Assembly: GCA_016744655.1 (NCBI GenBank) | Contig: JADGDY010000004.1 | Location: 34,901-98,900 of the forward strand | Origin: Bacteroidales bacterium | Lineage (GTDB): Bacteria; Bacteroidota; Bacteroidia; Bacteroidales; UBA12170 | Length of the DNA: 64,000 nucleotides | Direction of reading: 5' to 3' | Position numbers and translations under genes: made by a program | The notes under the pieces: model-generated | Told to the model about the DNA's origin: nothing | What the model saw: only the letters and a program-made list of their open reading frames with translations | Databases searched by the model: none | Part shown: piece after piece, positions 1 to 8,229 of the stretch | Position numbering within the stretch: the stretch's first letter is position 1 | Layout: each line of letters opens with the position of its first letter

Positions 1-1162
1 CAGTTCGGTAAGTTTCATGGGCAGGAGGATATACTCTTTCCCAAACTTCATCAACACTTCCTTCTCCATTTACATGATAAGTCTTTACCGATTTTTTATA
101 GTAATTGAGAACAGGTAATGTTTTTTTCTCATGCATTTCTAAACGTTTGACTATGGTTTGAGTACTCACATCATAAGGTTGTCTGTGGTCTGTTTTCCCT
201 CTTTCATCGAGTCTTTTTACCAATTCTAATGTAGGAACTTCTATATCGATAACGCTACTTACTTTGCTGCCCATTTTTCGTAGAAGTCCGTCGAGAATAT
301 AGGCTTGTACTAAAGTACGTGGAAATCCTTTAAAAATAAATCCTTTTGCATTTGGGTTGGCCTTAATCTTTTGCTCAATGAGGCGCACAATAATTTCATC
401 AGGCACTAGAGTTCCTTCTTTAATATGTGGTTCAATCACTTTTTGTAAGTCACTTTTTGTTTTAAGTTCAGCAGTGAGCATATCACCTGTGGCAATATAT
501 ACCAAGCCAAATTCTTGAGCCAATTTTCGTGCTTGTGTGGCTCGTCCAGCTCCTGGATAACCAAACAAAACTATATTCATTTGTGATTTAGATAGTGCCA
601 GCTCGATCTTAGACTCAATTCTCGAGAAAACCTTCTCTATACTTCCCATCCCGTTTACTGGAGCATGTGTACCTTGCTCTTCGTAAAAATTAAGAACCGG
701 TAATGTCTTTTGCTGATATTCAATTAATCGCTGTTTAATCACCTCCTCTGTATCATCAGAGCGACCAGATGTTTTTCCTCTCTCTAACAAGCGCTGAGTA
801 ACTTCTTCATTGTCTACATCTAAACTAATAAGACTGGTTAAGGAAGTATGCATCTTAGAAAGCAATCCATCTAGAATATAAGCTTGAATATAAGTTCTTG
901 GAAAACCATCAAATAGAAATCCTTCGTAGGAATCTTCTGATTTTAGTTTTTGTTCCAGGATTTGAATGATCACTTCATCAGGTACTAATTGACCACTCAC
1001 TATAATACTCTGAGCCTCCAAACCCAAAGAACTTTTCTTAGCAATCTCGGCTCGTAAAATATCGCCTGTGGCAATATAACAGAGGTTATACTTTTTCATG
1101 ACGATGGCCGACTGAGTTCCTTTTCCAGCTCCTGGAGGACCAAATAGTGCAATGTTTAGCAT
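1..1162 (-). CDS. adk: Tandem double-domain adenylate kinase, partial at left edge
   Basis: Adenylate kinases interconvert ATP+AMP and 2 ADP in the cytoplasm. The frame is open from an ATG at 1162 to the window edge (387 codons), about twice the usual 190-220 residues. Domain 1 (residues 1-190) has an intact P-loop GPPGAGKGT (8-16), DGFPRT (85-90) and a short LID with RGKTSGRSDD (128-137). Domain 2 starts at an internal Met near residue 195 and repeats the whole fold, but its P-loop reads GYPGAGRAT (201-209, catalytic Lys replaced by Arg), DGFPRT is KGFPRT, and the LID Arg/Asp pattern is altered. Domain 1 is probably the active kinase and domain 2 a degenerate copy with a structural or regulatory role (inference). 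The C-terminus lies outside the window. Confidence 0.9.
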   Translation of the reverse strand, partial: MLNIALFGPPGAGKGTQSAIVMKKYNLCYIATGDILRAEIAKKSSLGLEAQSIIVSGQLVPDEVIIQILEQKLKSEDSYEGFLFDGFPRTYIQAYILDGLLSKMHTSLTSLISLDVDNEEVTQRLLERGKTSGRSDDTEEVIKQRLIEYQQKTLPVLNFYEEQGTHAPVNGMGSIEKVFSRIESKIELALSKSQMNIVLFGYPGAGRATQARKLAQEFGLVYIATGDMLTAELKTKSDLQKVIEPHIKEGTLVPDEIIVRLIEQKIKANPNAKGFIFKGFPRTLVQAYILDGLLRKMGSKVSSVIDIEVPTLELVKRLDERGKTDHRQPYDVSTQTIVKRLEMHEKKTLPVLNYYKKSVKTYHVNGEGSVDEVWERVYPPAHETYRT

Positions 1163-1178
1163 AGTGGTGGTTTTTTTG

Positions 1179-1207
1179 TAAAGATAACGATTAATTGATC
1201 AATTAAT
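1179..1207 (-). promoter_or_regulatory. Probable adk promoter with adjacent 18-bp palindrome
   Basis: On the minus strand a near-consensus -7 box TATCTTTA (1179-1186; consensus TAnnTTTG) lies 17 nt before the adk ATG. Just upstream is a perfect 18-bp palindrome ATTAATTGATCAATTAAT (1190-1207). It would lie between the -33 and -7 elements, where a repressor site or a transcription-limiting hairpin could act. Promoter assignment is by motif only. Confidence 0.45.
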
Positions 1208-1648
1208 AAGATCCAAAAAGTAACAGAATTATTCAGAACCCGAGTTTAGGCTACACCCTATTTTGATGCATTAGGTGAGTTGAGCTTAAATTCTAGTACG
1301 AGAATAACAATAATACTTTATCTAATTATTATGTGTTAATTAGCTCGATGTGGTTTCTCTTATTGATGTTTACTATCCCATTTACCCGACACACTCTATT
1401 TTACTGATGTACAACTCTTTTATACTAAACAATCCCATCATCCTTTTTGTACAGAAAAGAATACAACAAGTCATTACAATCAATTGCCCTCGTATCTCTT
1501 TTAGAATATTGCCACCACCCGTTTGGGGAAAGTCGGCCCTTTATCTTCGAAAAAGAATTACTACAATAGGTTGAACTCTTGTTTTTAATGGAGTTTATAT
1601 TATTATGAACTAGAAGAGGGTAAGGATTCTGAATTAAATCCCGCAATC

Positions 1649-1760
1649 TATAAGGACTTCCAAAAGAAGTCTAATTCCGCCTTATCAGGAAGTCGTTAAG
1701 CGGAGCAAATGGATTGAAGGATACAAAAACAATGCTGTTCGACGCTCGTTAGTAATCATT
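1649..1760. repeat. Dispersed 110-bp repeat, copy 1 (mate at 47883-47993)
   Basis: The segment from TATAAGGACTTCC to TTAGTAATCATTTG matches 47883-47993 almost end to end. Shared blocks include CGCCTTATCAG-AAGTCGTTAA, TTGAAGGA and ACGCTC-TTA. Each copy begins with a small hairpin (GACTTC/GAAGTC). No open frame is conserved. It abuts the end of the YhcG remnant. Confidence 0.7.
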
Positions 1761-1923
1761 TGTCGAATGTTACTAAAAGAAGAAGTTTATTGTTTGAAGG
1801 GTTATCATCAGGCAATTTTTCTTGTTCATCAAAAAGCTCAAGATAAAAATTTATTTTTCCTACAAATTCAGGTTCAAATTCAACAGTTTTCAGTTCTATT
1901 GCAATTAGACACTTCAATCTACT
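1756..1923 (-). pseudogene. Remnant of YhcG/DUF1016 PD-(D/E)XK nuclease
   Basis: On the minus strand about 55 codons, between an in-frame stop at 1924-1926 and a stop at 1756-1758, read like the nuclease core of DUF1016 (YhcG) proteins. It includes RLKCLIAIELKTVEFEPEF followed by GKINFYLELFD and DENPS-like PDDNPS. The E-x-K of IELK is the catalytic part of the PD-(D/E)XK motif. The usual N-terminal half, the preceding FIDLLFYHR segment and the typical C-terminal GIILC block are missing or out of frame. This is a dead fragment. Intact relatives are about 330-370 residues and are often found near restriction or mobile loci. Confidence 0.65.
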
Positions 1924-2024
1924 TTATACTATCTTACGCCCATGGAAATGGAAATGAAATTAAGAGAAAATATTAACAATGTGCCTTAATAAAAATAGTC
2001 TTTAAACTACTAGGTATTCCAAAG

Positions 2025-2603
2025 CTAGCGAGTTACCCCATTAATAAGAATATCTGCCACCTTTTCGATTGGTGGATTCGTTTTTCTAGGATTGTCTTTT
2101 AAGAAATAGGTGAGTTCCATTCCTTTTAATAACATGATGATGGTTTCGAGAGCTACATCAAAGTCAGATGGTGTTTTAAATACGCCTTCATTAATTCCTT
2201 GCTCAAGGATAATTCTGAGTTGATTTTTTTCCCAATTATCGATATTTTCTCTAAGGTCATCAATAAAGTCGTAGTGTTCAAAGAAATCTGCTCTTACGGT
2301 TTCATTATAATTTACGGCATTGGCAATGGTATCCATTCTCACAATGATATATTGTTTGAGTTTTTCACCAGCCAGCATTTCTTTGTTTTGACTTATTTTG
2401 TTTAGTTGGGTTTGAAGGTTAGTCAGTTCTCTCTTAACTACTTCAGTAAAAAGAATTTCTTTACTGTGGAAATGATAGTATAATGAGCCTTTAGCCTTAC
2501 GAGCGATTTTAGCAATTTCATCCATTGATGTTTTATTAAAGCCATAACGGCCAAATAGCTTGGTGGCTACTGTTAAAATCTTATCTCTTGTCTTGTCGCT
2601 CAT
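2025..2603 (-). CDS. TetR/AcrR family transcriptional regulator
   Basis: A 192-residue one-component regulator of standard TetR length. The N-terminal helix-turn-helix (about residues 8-55) carries family features: TRDKIL, ATKLFGRYGFNKTSMDEIA, and GSLYYHFHSKEIL with the YYHF recognition helix. The remaining helical domain would bind an unknown ligand. TetR proteins usually repress neighbouring genes or their own. The neighbours here are adk (divergent orientation is absent; both lie on minus) and a cyclase downstream at 2840 on the same strand, so no target is obvious. The ATG start gives a normal N-terminus. Confidence 0.92.
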   Translation of the reverse strand: MSDKTRDKILTVATKLFGRYGFNKTSMDEIAKIARKAKGSLYYHFHSKEILFTEVVKRELTNLQTQLNKISQNKEMLAGEKLKQYIIVRMDTIANAVNYNETVRADFFEHYDFIDDLRENIDNWEKNQLRIILEQGINEGVFKTPSDFDVALETIIMLLKGMELTYFLKDNPRKTNPPIEKVADILINGVTR

Positions 2604-2839
2604 TCGTATTTCCTGACTGTTTTAGTTTTTCGGTACAAATTAACGTATTTTATTTTTATCTCACAAGTAAATTAGTTACTATTCTAGGGCAAACCAATAC
2701 TATTATTTTGTCCACTGATTATCACAAACTAACACGGATTTCTACAAAATAGAGAGCGTTTATGTCATCTGTGGATAATCGTTCTTTTGTTGATTCTGTT
2801 GAATTTTTAATTAAAATCGAAAGCATAGATTTACTCTGC

Positions 2840-3955
2840 TTAGTATTTCACTATCCTACTATAGGCTAATATTTTAGAATCTTTGCCTCTCAATTCTACC
2901 TCGCCTTCAAAATGGTATTGATTGATTAAATCGTGGTCAGAAACATCCTTAATAACCTCCTCTGAGACTATATGATCAGTGGAATATCGGATACAAAGCT
3001 CCATCATTCTAGAACAACTATTTAATACATCTCCGTGGTAGGCAATCTCTGACTTAATATGGCCACCCACCTCTGCTACCATAACAGAACCCTTATGAGT
3101 AGAAGCTTTGAATTCTGGTTTCACACCGTAGGTTTCTTGATAATAATCTCCTCTTTCAAGTATTTTATTCTTAAAGTCTAAGAAAAGGGCAATACTATAA
3201 GTATTATTTATGAAATGCTTAGATTTCCAACTTATCACAGCTTCATCACCTACAAACTGATAAATAGAACCATTGTGTTTGATAATTAAATCAGATAAAT
3301 CTTTAAAACAATCTTGTATTAATCTGCTATATTTTAAATGGCCAAGAGTTTCGGCCATATGTGTTGAGGATTTTAAATCGATAAAAGTGAATATTCTATT
3401 TTCCTCCTTAGGTTGGTGGTATCTGCCCATAATAATTGGGAAAAACACCCTATGGCCAATATTATTCTTAATAATAAGTATGAAATTAAGTCCAAGAGAA
3501 AGTAACATTCCCGTCAAAAACAACTGATAAAAACCTTGTGATTCAAATATAGCAATGGTATTCTCTATTGCTGTGGGAAAATCCATCTCTTTATAAAACC
3601 ATTGGTAGAAGTATATAGTCCAGGTACTAATAGTTAGAATAGAGATTAAATAAACCAACATTTTGAGTAAAAAAACATGTAGAAATGATCTGTTTTTAAA
3701 ATACCTTTGAAAGACAAATAGCTCTAAAAGCCCAGTAATCAAGCCAATTGATAAGCTAGCTCCAACTCCAAGAATTAAGCTTTCTCTTAGAAAAGAAATG
3801 GCTTTGGGCTCTTGTATCAAATTTAAGTTTTTGGTTTCATTCCCAAAATAATTGATGATAAAAACAAAGCGAAGCATAATGACCCAATAAACTATGATAA
3901 ACAATAGTTCTGAAAATTTATATCTGAATTCGGGTCTTATTTTTTTGAATTTCAT
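2840..3955 (-). CDS. Membrane-anchored class III adenylate/guanylate cyclase (paralogue 1)
   Basis: About 371 residues. The N-terminal half has roughly five or six hydrophobic segments, and the C-terminal half is a class III cyclase domain. Visible catalytic features are the first metal Asp in TFIDLKSS, the second in FVGDEAVISW, the purine-binding Lys in EFKAS, and YHGDVLNSCSR with the Asp and Asn-x3-Arg expected of an ATP-specific enzyme. Product cAMP is therefore likely, but not proven. The upstream in-frame TTG at 3976 is rejected because a -7 box covers it, so the ATG at 3955 is chosen. It is closely similar in architecture and motifs to the protein at 11992-13122. No dedicated partner gene is adjacent. 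Confidence 0.85.
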   Translation of the reverse strand: MKFKKIRPEFRYKFSELLFIIVYWVIMLRFVFIINYFGNETKNLNLIQEPKAISFLRESLILGVGASLSIGLITGLLELFVFQRYFKNRSFLHVFLLKMLVYLISILTISTWTIYFYQWFYKEMDFPTAIENTIAIFESQGFYQLFLTGMLLSLGLNFILIIKNNIGHRVFFPIIMGRYHQPKEENRIFTFIDLKSSTHMAETLGHLKYSRLIQDCFKDLSDLIIKHNGSIYQFVGDEAVISWKSKHFINNTYSIALFLDFKNKILERGDYYQETYGVKPEFKASTHKGSVMVAEVGGHIKSEIAYHGDVLNSCSRMMELCIRYSTDHIVSEEVIKDVSDHDLINQYHFEGEVELRGKDSKILAYSRIVKY

Positions 3956-3973
3956 GGTATGAATTCTGGGCTT

Positions 3974-3981
3974 CAAAATTA
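3974..3981 (-). promoter_or_regulatory. -7 box for membrane cyclase 1
   Basis: TAATTTTG on the minus strand fits TAnnTTTG exactly and ends 18 nt before the chosen ATG at 3955. It overlaps the alternative TTG start, which decides against that start. No clear -33 TTG was found. Confidence 0.45.
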
Positions 3982-4030
3982 ATCAAATTGTTAACAGATC
4001 GTAATAAACTGGCAGTTATATACTATTTTA

Positions 4031-4038
4031 TAACTTTG
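4031..4038 (+). promoter_or_regulatory. -7 box for PAP2 phosphatase gene
   Basis: TAACTTTG fits TAnnTTTG and lies 35 nt before the ATG at 4074. The leader contains a five-codon ATG frame (4061-4075) overlapping the start, which could be chance. Confidence 0.4.
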
Positions 4039-4073
4039 TCAATTCATCAAAGAAATAAAATGAATCGCTATTA

Positions 4074-4964
4074 ATGAATAAGAGCAATATAAACCATAAA
4101 ACCATCCAGCTTTCAAGCCAACTATTTACTCTAAAATCACTGATAATGATTCTTTTAACAATAGGGATCATTAATACAAATCATGCTCAGTTTTTAAAAT
4201 CGGATACTAACTCAGTGTACCGAGTGCATAAAGCTATAGAAATACCAGCGACTATAGGATTATTTGCTTCACATTATCTATGGGGTTTTGATTGGGTACA
4301 GAATAAACCTAGTTATAATGTTTGGGAAATTGAACAGTTGGATGCCAATGATATTTGGGCCTTTGACAGAGTTGCCATTAAACAAGATGCTTCTTATAGA
4401 AATACCGCTGATAAAATCTCTGATTATGGGCTGAATATTATGTTAGCTGCTCCTGCCTTATTAGCCCTTGATAGTAGAATTAGAAAGGATTGGGCTGATT
4501 TATTGGTTCTTTATGGTGAAACTCATGCCATAAATACCAGTTTGTATGTAATGTCCACTGGTTTGGTAGACAGAACTCGGCCTTTAATGTATAATGATGG
4601 AGTTCCTTTAGACGAAAAGTTAGGTTCTAATGTTCAAAACTCATTCTTCAGCGGACATGTATCATCCACAGCCTCCTCAAGTTTTTTTATGGCTAAGGTT
4701 TATACTGATTATCATCCGGAATTAGGGAATAAAAAATATTGGTTTTATGCCGCTGCTCTTTTACCTCCTGCATTTGTAGGCTTCTATAGAGTGAAAGCTC
4801 TTAAGCATTTCCCTACTGATGTGATTACCGGTACTCTTGTGGGTGCAGCCACCGGTATTCTCGTTCCACATTTGCACAAAAGAAAGAAAAAGTCGTATGG
4901 TTTTACCTTTGCTCCTTTTGTGGGAGAGGTGAATGGGATTTATATTAAATATGCTTTTAAATAG
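4074..4964 (+). CDS. PAP2-family phosphatase, membrane or periplasmic
   Basis: A 296-residue protein with an N-terminal hydrophobic signal/anchor (about residues 20-36, ending NHAQF) and several later membrane-like segments. All three PAP2 signature blocks are present: VDRTRP (165-170, motif 1), SGH (193-195, motif 2, catalytic His) and R239-x5-H245-x3-D249 in FYRVKALKHFPTDV (motif 3, nucleophilic His). Such enzymes dephosphorylate phospholipids such as phosphatidate or undecaprenyl pyrophosphate outside the inner membrane. The exact substrate is unknown. It is divergent from membrane cyclase 1 with about 120 bp between starts. Confidence 0.88.
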   Translation: MNKSNINHKTIQLSSQLFTLKSLIMILLTIGIINTNHAQFLKSDTNSVYRVHKAIEIPATIGLFASHYLWGFDWVQNKPSYNVWEIEQLDANDIWAFDRVAIKQDASYRNTADKISDYGLNIMLAAPALLALDSRIRKDWADLLVLYGETHAINTSLYVMSTGLVDRTRPLMYNDGVPLDEKLGSNVQNSFFSGHVSSTASSSFFMAKVYTDYHPELGNKKYWFYAAALLPPAFVGFYRVKALKHFPTDVITGTLVGAATGILVPHLHKRKKKSYGFTFAPFVGEVNGIYIKYAFK

Positions 4965-5411
4965 TCCACTGATTATCGCAATTAATACTCATTACAAAAG
5001 TGTTCTGCAAAAGGGAACATTTGTTGTGAATTAATTAGCCAGAAATATTGTACTCAATTCGACGTTTTAAATCACATCACTTTAGGAAGTAAATGACATG
5101 TTAAAAATGAATATTTCTTTTGAACTTAGTTCCATGAATAATTGGTCTTCATTATTGTTTTATAGTGAGTTAATACAAGAAATTATTATAAAAAATAGAC
5201 GAGTAAAATTAATAGGTTCTCAAAGAAGAAAACTCATGTTCCACAGGAAAGTTATTTATTATATTGCAGAATATTAACAGGTTGTAATAGTCAAACATCT
5301 ATATGTGTTAGCTGAGGATAAAATTGACGCTTCAGTAAAATGTATTCATTTCAGAAAGTTAATTCGGATATTTTTGTCAAAATATAGGTTTAATTATCCA
5401 ATAGAAATATC
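4965..5411. other. 447-bp non-coding gap
   Basis: AT-rich sequence without a recognisable gene or remnant. It begins with a short motif TCCACTGATTATCGCAA that recurs at 2709 (TCCACTGATTATCACAA), and ends with the metallophosphoesterase promoter. Confidence 0.5.
5369..5376 (+). promoter_or_regulatory. -7 box for metallophosphoesterase gene
   Basis: TATTTTTG fits TAnnTTTG, 36 nt before the ATG at 5412. No convincing -33 element. Confidence 0.4.
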
Positions 5412-6521
5412 ATGTCAAAACTAATACCCTGGTTCATACTCATAGGCTTTTTCAGCTTACTCATTCTATCAGTAATATTTATCTCTAGAAAGGTATCTTT
5501 TAGCCTAGGATTAGCAAGCAATATCCCTATGTATTTGCTCTTTTCCGGAATTGTAATCTTTTTCTTGACAGCCGGTTTAGGTCTTATTAATTCCACTTCA
5601 AACTCTGGGCACCTCATCTATCAAATTGCTACAATCAGCATGGGTGTTTATTTGTTTTTGCTGATGTCGGTATTGTTAACAACACTTATCCACAGCTTCT
5701 ATCCTTTAAAACCCGCGTATTTTGGTCTATCTTTATTGTTGTTTACCTTGGGTATAAGTCTTTATGGATGGTGGAATGCCTTCGATATTAAAACCACAAA
5801 ACTGGAAGTTCCAATGAAAGGCTTGCAACAGGAAATAAAAGCAGTTCATTTAACCGATGTTCATATTGGTCATTTTAGAACTGGTTCCTACTTGGATAAC
5901 TTAGTTGACCAAAGCAACCAATTAAACCCCGATGTGGTATTTATTACCAGAGACTATTTGGATAGTAAATATGCTCTAGATTATCAATATTTCGCTCCTC
6001 TAAAAAACCTTAAAGCACCTGTTTATTTTGTGGATGGCAATCATGACCATGCTACCCAAACAAGAATAATTAAGGAAATGATGAGAAAAGCTGGAGTGAG
6101 AGTCTTAGATAATCAGGTAGACGAGTTTATGGGTTTACAAGTAATTGGCTTAACGCATATGCTGGCGGATAGAGAATCCATTAATATGCATGCTAGTGCA
6201 AATAATCCAACCATAAGCGAAACCCTTCCAAGATTGAGTATCGATAAAAGTAAACCATCGGTATTATTACATCACTCTCCTGATGGTATCAAATATGCCA
6301 GTAAATCAGGAGTGAATTTATACCTAGCAGGACATACACATGCTGGACAAATTTTCCCATTCAACTATATTGCTGCCCTCCTTTTCGATTATAATAAGGG
6401 GTTGCACCAATACGAAAACACTAAAATATTTGTATCCCAAGGAACAGGAACCTTTGGCCCTCCTTTTAGGTTAGGCACACGAAGTGAGGTGATTGATATT
6501 AAGTTGATTCCTAGTGAATAG
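5412..6521 (+). CDS. Membrane metallophosphoesterase with altered GD motif
   Basis: A 369-residue protein with four N-terminal membrane segments (about residues 5-24, 38-60, 70-95, 103-122) followed by a calcineurin-like phosphoesterase domain of the YkuE-like kind. The metal-site blocks are DVH (149-151), GNHD (209-212), HHSPD (His288) and GHTHAGQ (307-313). The block normally written TGDxxD reads TRDYLD (179-184). The Asp ligand is kept but the invariant Gly is Arg, a single-base GGA-to-AGA change. Relatives hydrolyse phosphodiesters or lipid-linked phosphate at the membrane surface (family knowledge). Whether this copy is fully active is uncertain. It stands alone with its own promoter. 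Confidence 0.85.
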   Translation: MSKLIPWFILIGFFSLLILSVIFISRKVSFSLGLASNIPMYLLFSGIVIFFLTAGLGLINSTSNSGHLIYQIATISMGVYLFLLMSVLLTTLIHSFYPLKPAYFGLSLLLFTLGISLYGWWNAFDIKTTKLEVPMKGLQQEIKAVHLTDVHIGHFRTGSYLDNLVDQSNQLNPDVVFITRDYLDSKYALDYQYFAPLKNLKAPVYFVDGNHDHATQTRIIKEMMRKAGVRVLDNQVDEFMGLQVIGLTHMLADRESINMHASANNPTISETLPRLSIDKSKPSVLLHHSPDGIKYASKSGVNLYLAGHTHAGQIFPFNYIAALLFDYNKGLHQYENTKIFVSQGTGTFGPPFRLGTRSEVIDIKLIPSE

Positions 6522-6702
6522 TTAGTTTTTAAAGATTTGCTTTTCGTAAAATCTTTTTTCTAGCATGACGCTGATTTATAAGCTCAACATAATGAGACCA
6601 GCTCAAATTGTGCATTATCCAATTGGGATAAGCTTGAACTAGCAATAATAAAACCTCGAGAGCAAATGCTACTTATTTTTTGTGGCACTTTGTGCAATCC
6701 TC

Positions 6703-6740
6703 TGTGTTCCTTTGTGGTACAGCTATTCCACGAAGTTTCA
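6703..6740. repeat. Hairpin repeat TGTGTTCC...CCACGAAG, copy 1
   Basis: Almost identical over 38 bases to 14146-14183 (two substitutions seen). The core TTYGTGG-N10-CCACGAA can fold as a seven-base hairpin. A partial third copy is at 63841-63868. Confidence 0.65.
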
Positions 6741-6892
6741 CAAAGGAGGCTCAAAGTTTCTCAAAGAAGAAAATTTATGTTTTGATATGAGTATTCAATT
6801 TCTATTTTTCTAAAACTCACATTTGTTTGAATATTTAATTATTTTGATGTGTTTAGCCTAATAAAACCTACTCTTTAGAACCTTTAATTAAC

Positions 6893-6900
6893 TAAGTTTG
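6893..6900 (+). promoter_or_regulatory. -7 box for Bcr/CflA-type exporter
   Basis: TAAGTTTG matches TAnnTTTG and lies 26 nt before the ATG at 6927. Confidence 0.4.
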
Positions 6901-6926
6901 CAAGCTCAAATAATGGGCCTGATAAA

Positions 6927-8135
6927 ATGAATACTCAATATATTTCGGAGACTACTGAAAAGAAGAAAACCTCCTCTATTTTTCTTTTGATCACCTTGGC
7001 ATTATTATCTGCTTTTGGACCATTTGTAACCGATTTATATTTGCCTGCACTTCCTTCACTCACTGACTATTTCCAGACTTCAACCTCCACTGTACAGCTG
7101 AGCTTGTCATTAAGTATGCTTGGTTTGGCTTTGGGACAATTGCTTATTGGTCCTTTGAGCGATAAATACGGAAGAAAGACTCCTCTTTTAGTTTGCATGT
7201 GGATATTCATCCTTTCCACTATTGCTTGCTTATTTTCATGGGATGTCTACTCTTTTGTGTTTTTCAGGTTGATACAAGGAATGGCCGGAGCTGGTGGTGT
7301 GGTTTTGTCCAAATCTATACCCACAGATTTGTTCACCGGAAAAGAGTTGGCAAAATATATCGCTATTATCAGTGCCATCAATGGTGTTGCTCCCATTGTT
7401 TCCCCAGTTTTAGGAGGAATCCTATTGCAATTTGCCGATTGGAAGAGCGCTTTCTGGGTATTGTTGGGTTTGGGAGCTCTTATCTTGTTTTTATCATACC
7501 GACTTAAAGAATCATTGCCAATTGATAAAAGAAGCAATAAAAGTACCTTGTCAAATTTCAAAACTCTAGGAAAAGTTTTCAGAAATCCTACCTATACATT
7601 CAACACTTTTACTTTGGTGATGTCGGCAGTGGTTTTATTCTCCTATATAGCCTCCTCACCATTTATCATTCAAGAATATTATGGTTTCTCAGCATTGATG
7701 TTTAGTCTGTTCTTTGGTCTAAATTCTTTGAGTATTGTTTTAGGTTCTGCACTTTCTATGCGTTTCAAACAGCCTAAGAATAGCATTATTGTGGGAAGTA
7801 TAGGCGTTCTAGTTTTTTCCGTGAGTACAAGTCTAAGTTTGTTTTATGAGCTCCCTTTTATTTATTTTGAATCCAGTCTTATTTTTGTCTTATTCTTTTT
7901 CGGTTTATTATTGCCCTCTTCTACAGCACTGGCACTAGATAGCGAACGAGAAAATGCAGGTTCTGCTTCTGCAGCCATTGGCTCTATTACTTTTTTGGCG
8001 GGAAGTATTTGTACACCACTTGTTGGAATGGGCAACCTATTACACTCCACAGCAATTTGTGTTTTGATTGGCGGAATGTTTACTGCTTTGTTTTGTTATT
8101 TGGCAAGAAGAAATGAGAATATGATGGAAAGTTAA
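6927..8135 (+). CDS. Bcr/CflA-family MFS multidrug exporter
   Basis: A 402-residue major facilitator with about 12 hydrophobic segments, the normal length for drug:H+ antiporters of the DHA1 Bcr/CflA subfamily. Diagnostic text is GPFVTDLYLPALPSL in helix 1 (the family's D-x-Y-LP-LP motif), the loop 2-3 motif GPLSDKYGRKTPLL and RLIQGMAGAGGVV in helix 4. It would export drugs or small metabolites across the inner membrane using the proton gradient. It is monocistronic and convergent with the Crp/Fnr gene. Substrate unknown. Confidence 0.92.
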   Translation: MNTQYISETTEKKKTSSIFLLITLALLSAFGPFVTDLYLPALPSLTDYFQTSTSTVQLSLSLSMLGLALGQLLIGPLSDKYGRKTPLLVCMWIFILSTIACLFSWDVYSFVFFRLIQGMAGAGGVVLSKSIPTDLFTGKELAKYIAIISAINGVAPIVSPVLGGILLQFADWKSAFWVLLGLGALILFLSYRLKESLPIDKRSNKSTLSNFKTLGKVFRNPTYTFNTFTLVMSAVVLFSYIASSPFIIQEYYGFSALMFSLFFGLNSLSIVLGSALSMRFKQPKNSIIVGSIGVLVFSVSTSLSLFYELPFIYFESSLIFVLFFFGLLLPSSTALALDSERENAGSASAAIGSITFLAGSICTPLVGMGNLLHSTAICVLIGGMFTALFCYLARRNENMMES

Positions 8136-8229
8136 ATAAATTGTTCAAATGGTCATTTATATGGAATTGAATTATTTTTGTTTGCCCCGACACTAAAGGG
8201 TGCAAAAAATCAAGCAAAATCACTTAACT

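Larger units (their letters stand above)
1163..2024. other. Gene-poor gap with nuclease remnant and dispersed repeat
   Basis: This 860-bp gap holds the adk promoter, a dispersed repeat (1649-1760) and a decayed nuclease fragment (1756-1923). Short open frames on both strands between 1350 and 1650 overlap each other in opposite directions, match nothing recognised and are not called. Confidence 0.6.
6522..6926. other. Non-coding gap with hairpin repeat
   Basis: No gene is seen. At 6703-6740 lies a copy of the TGTGTTCCTT-(T/C)GTGGTACAGCTATTCCACGAAG hairpin repeat also found at 14146-14183 and, degenerate, at 63841. It is followed by related CAAAG-rich text to about 6775. The exporter promoter is at the right end. 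Confidence 0.55.

Noticed and set aside
1350..1646. Two opposite 73-74-codon open frames
   Set aside because: They overlap on opposite strands, match nothing recognised, and have no promoter-like signal of note. Most likely chance frames in non-coding DNA.
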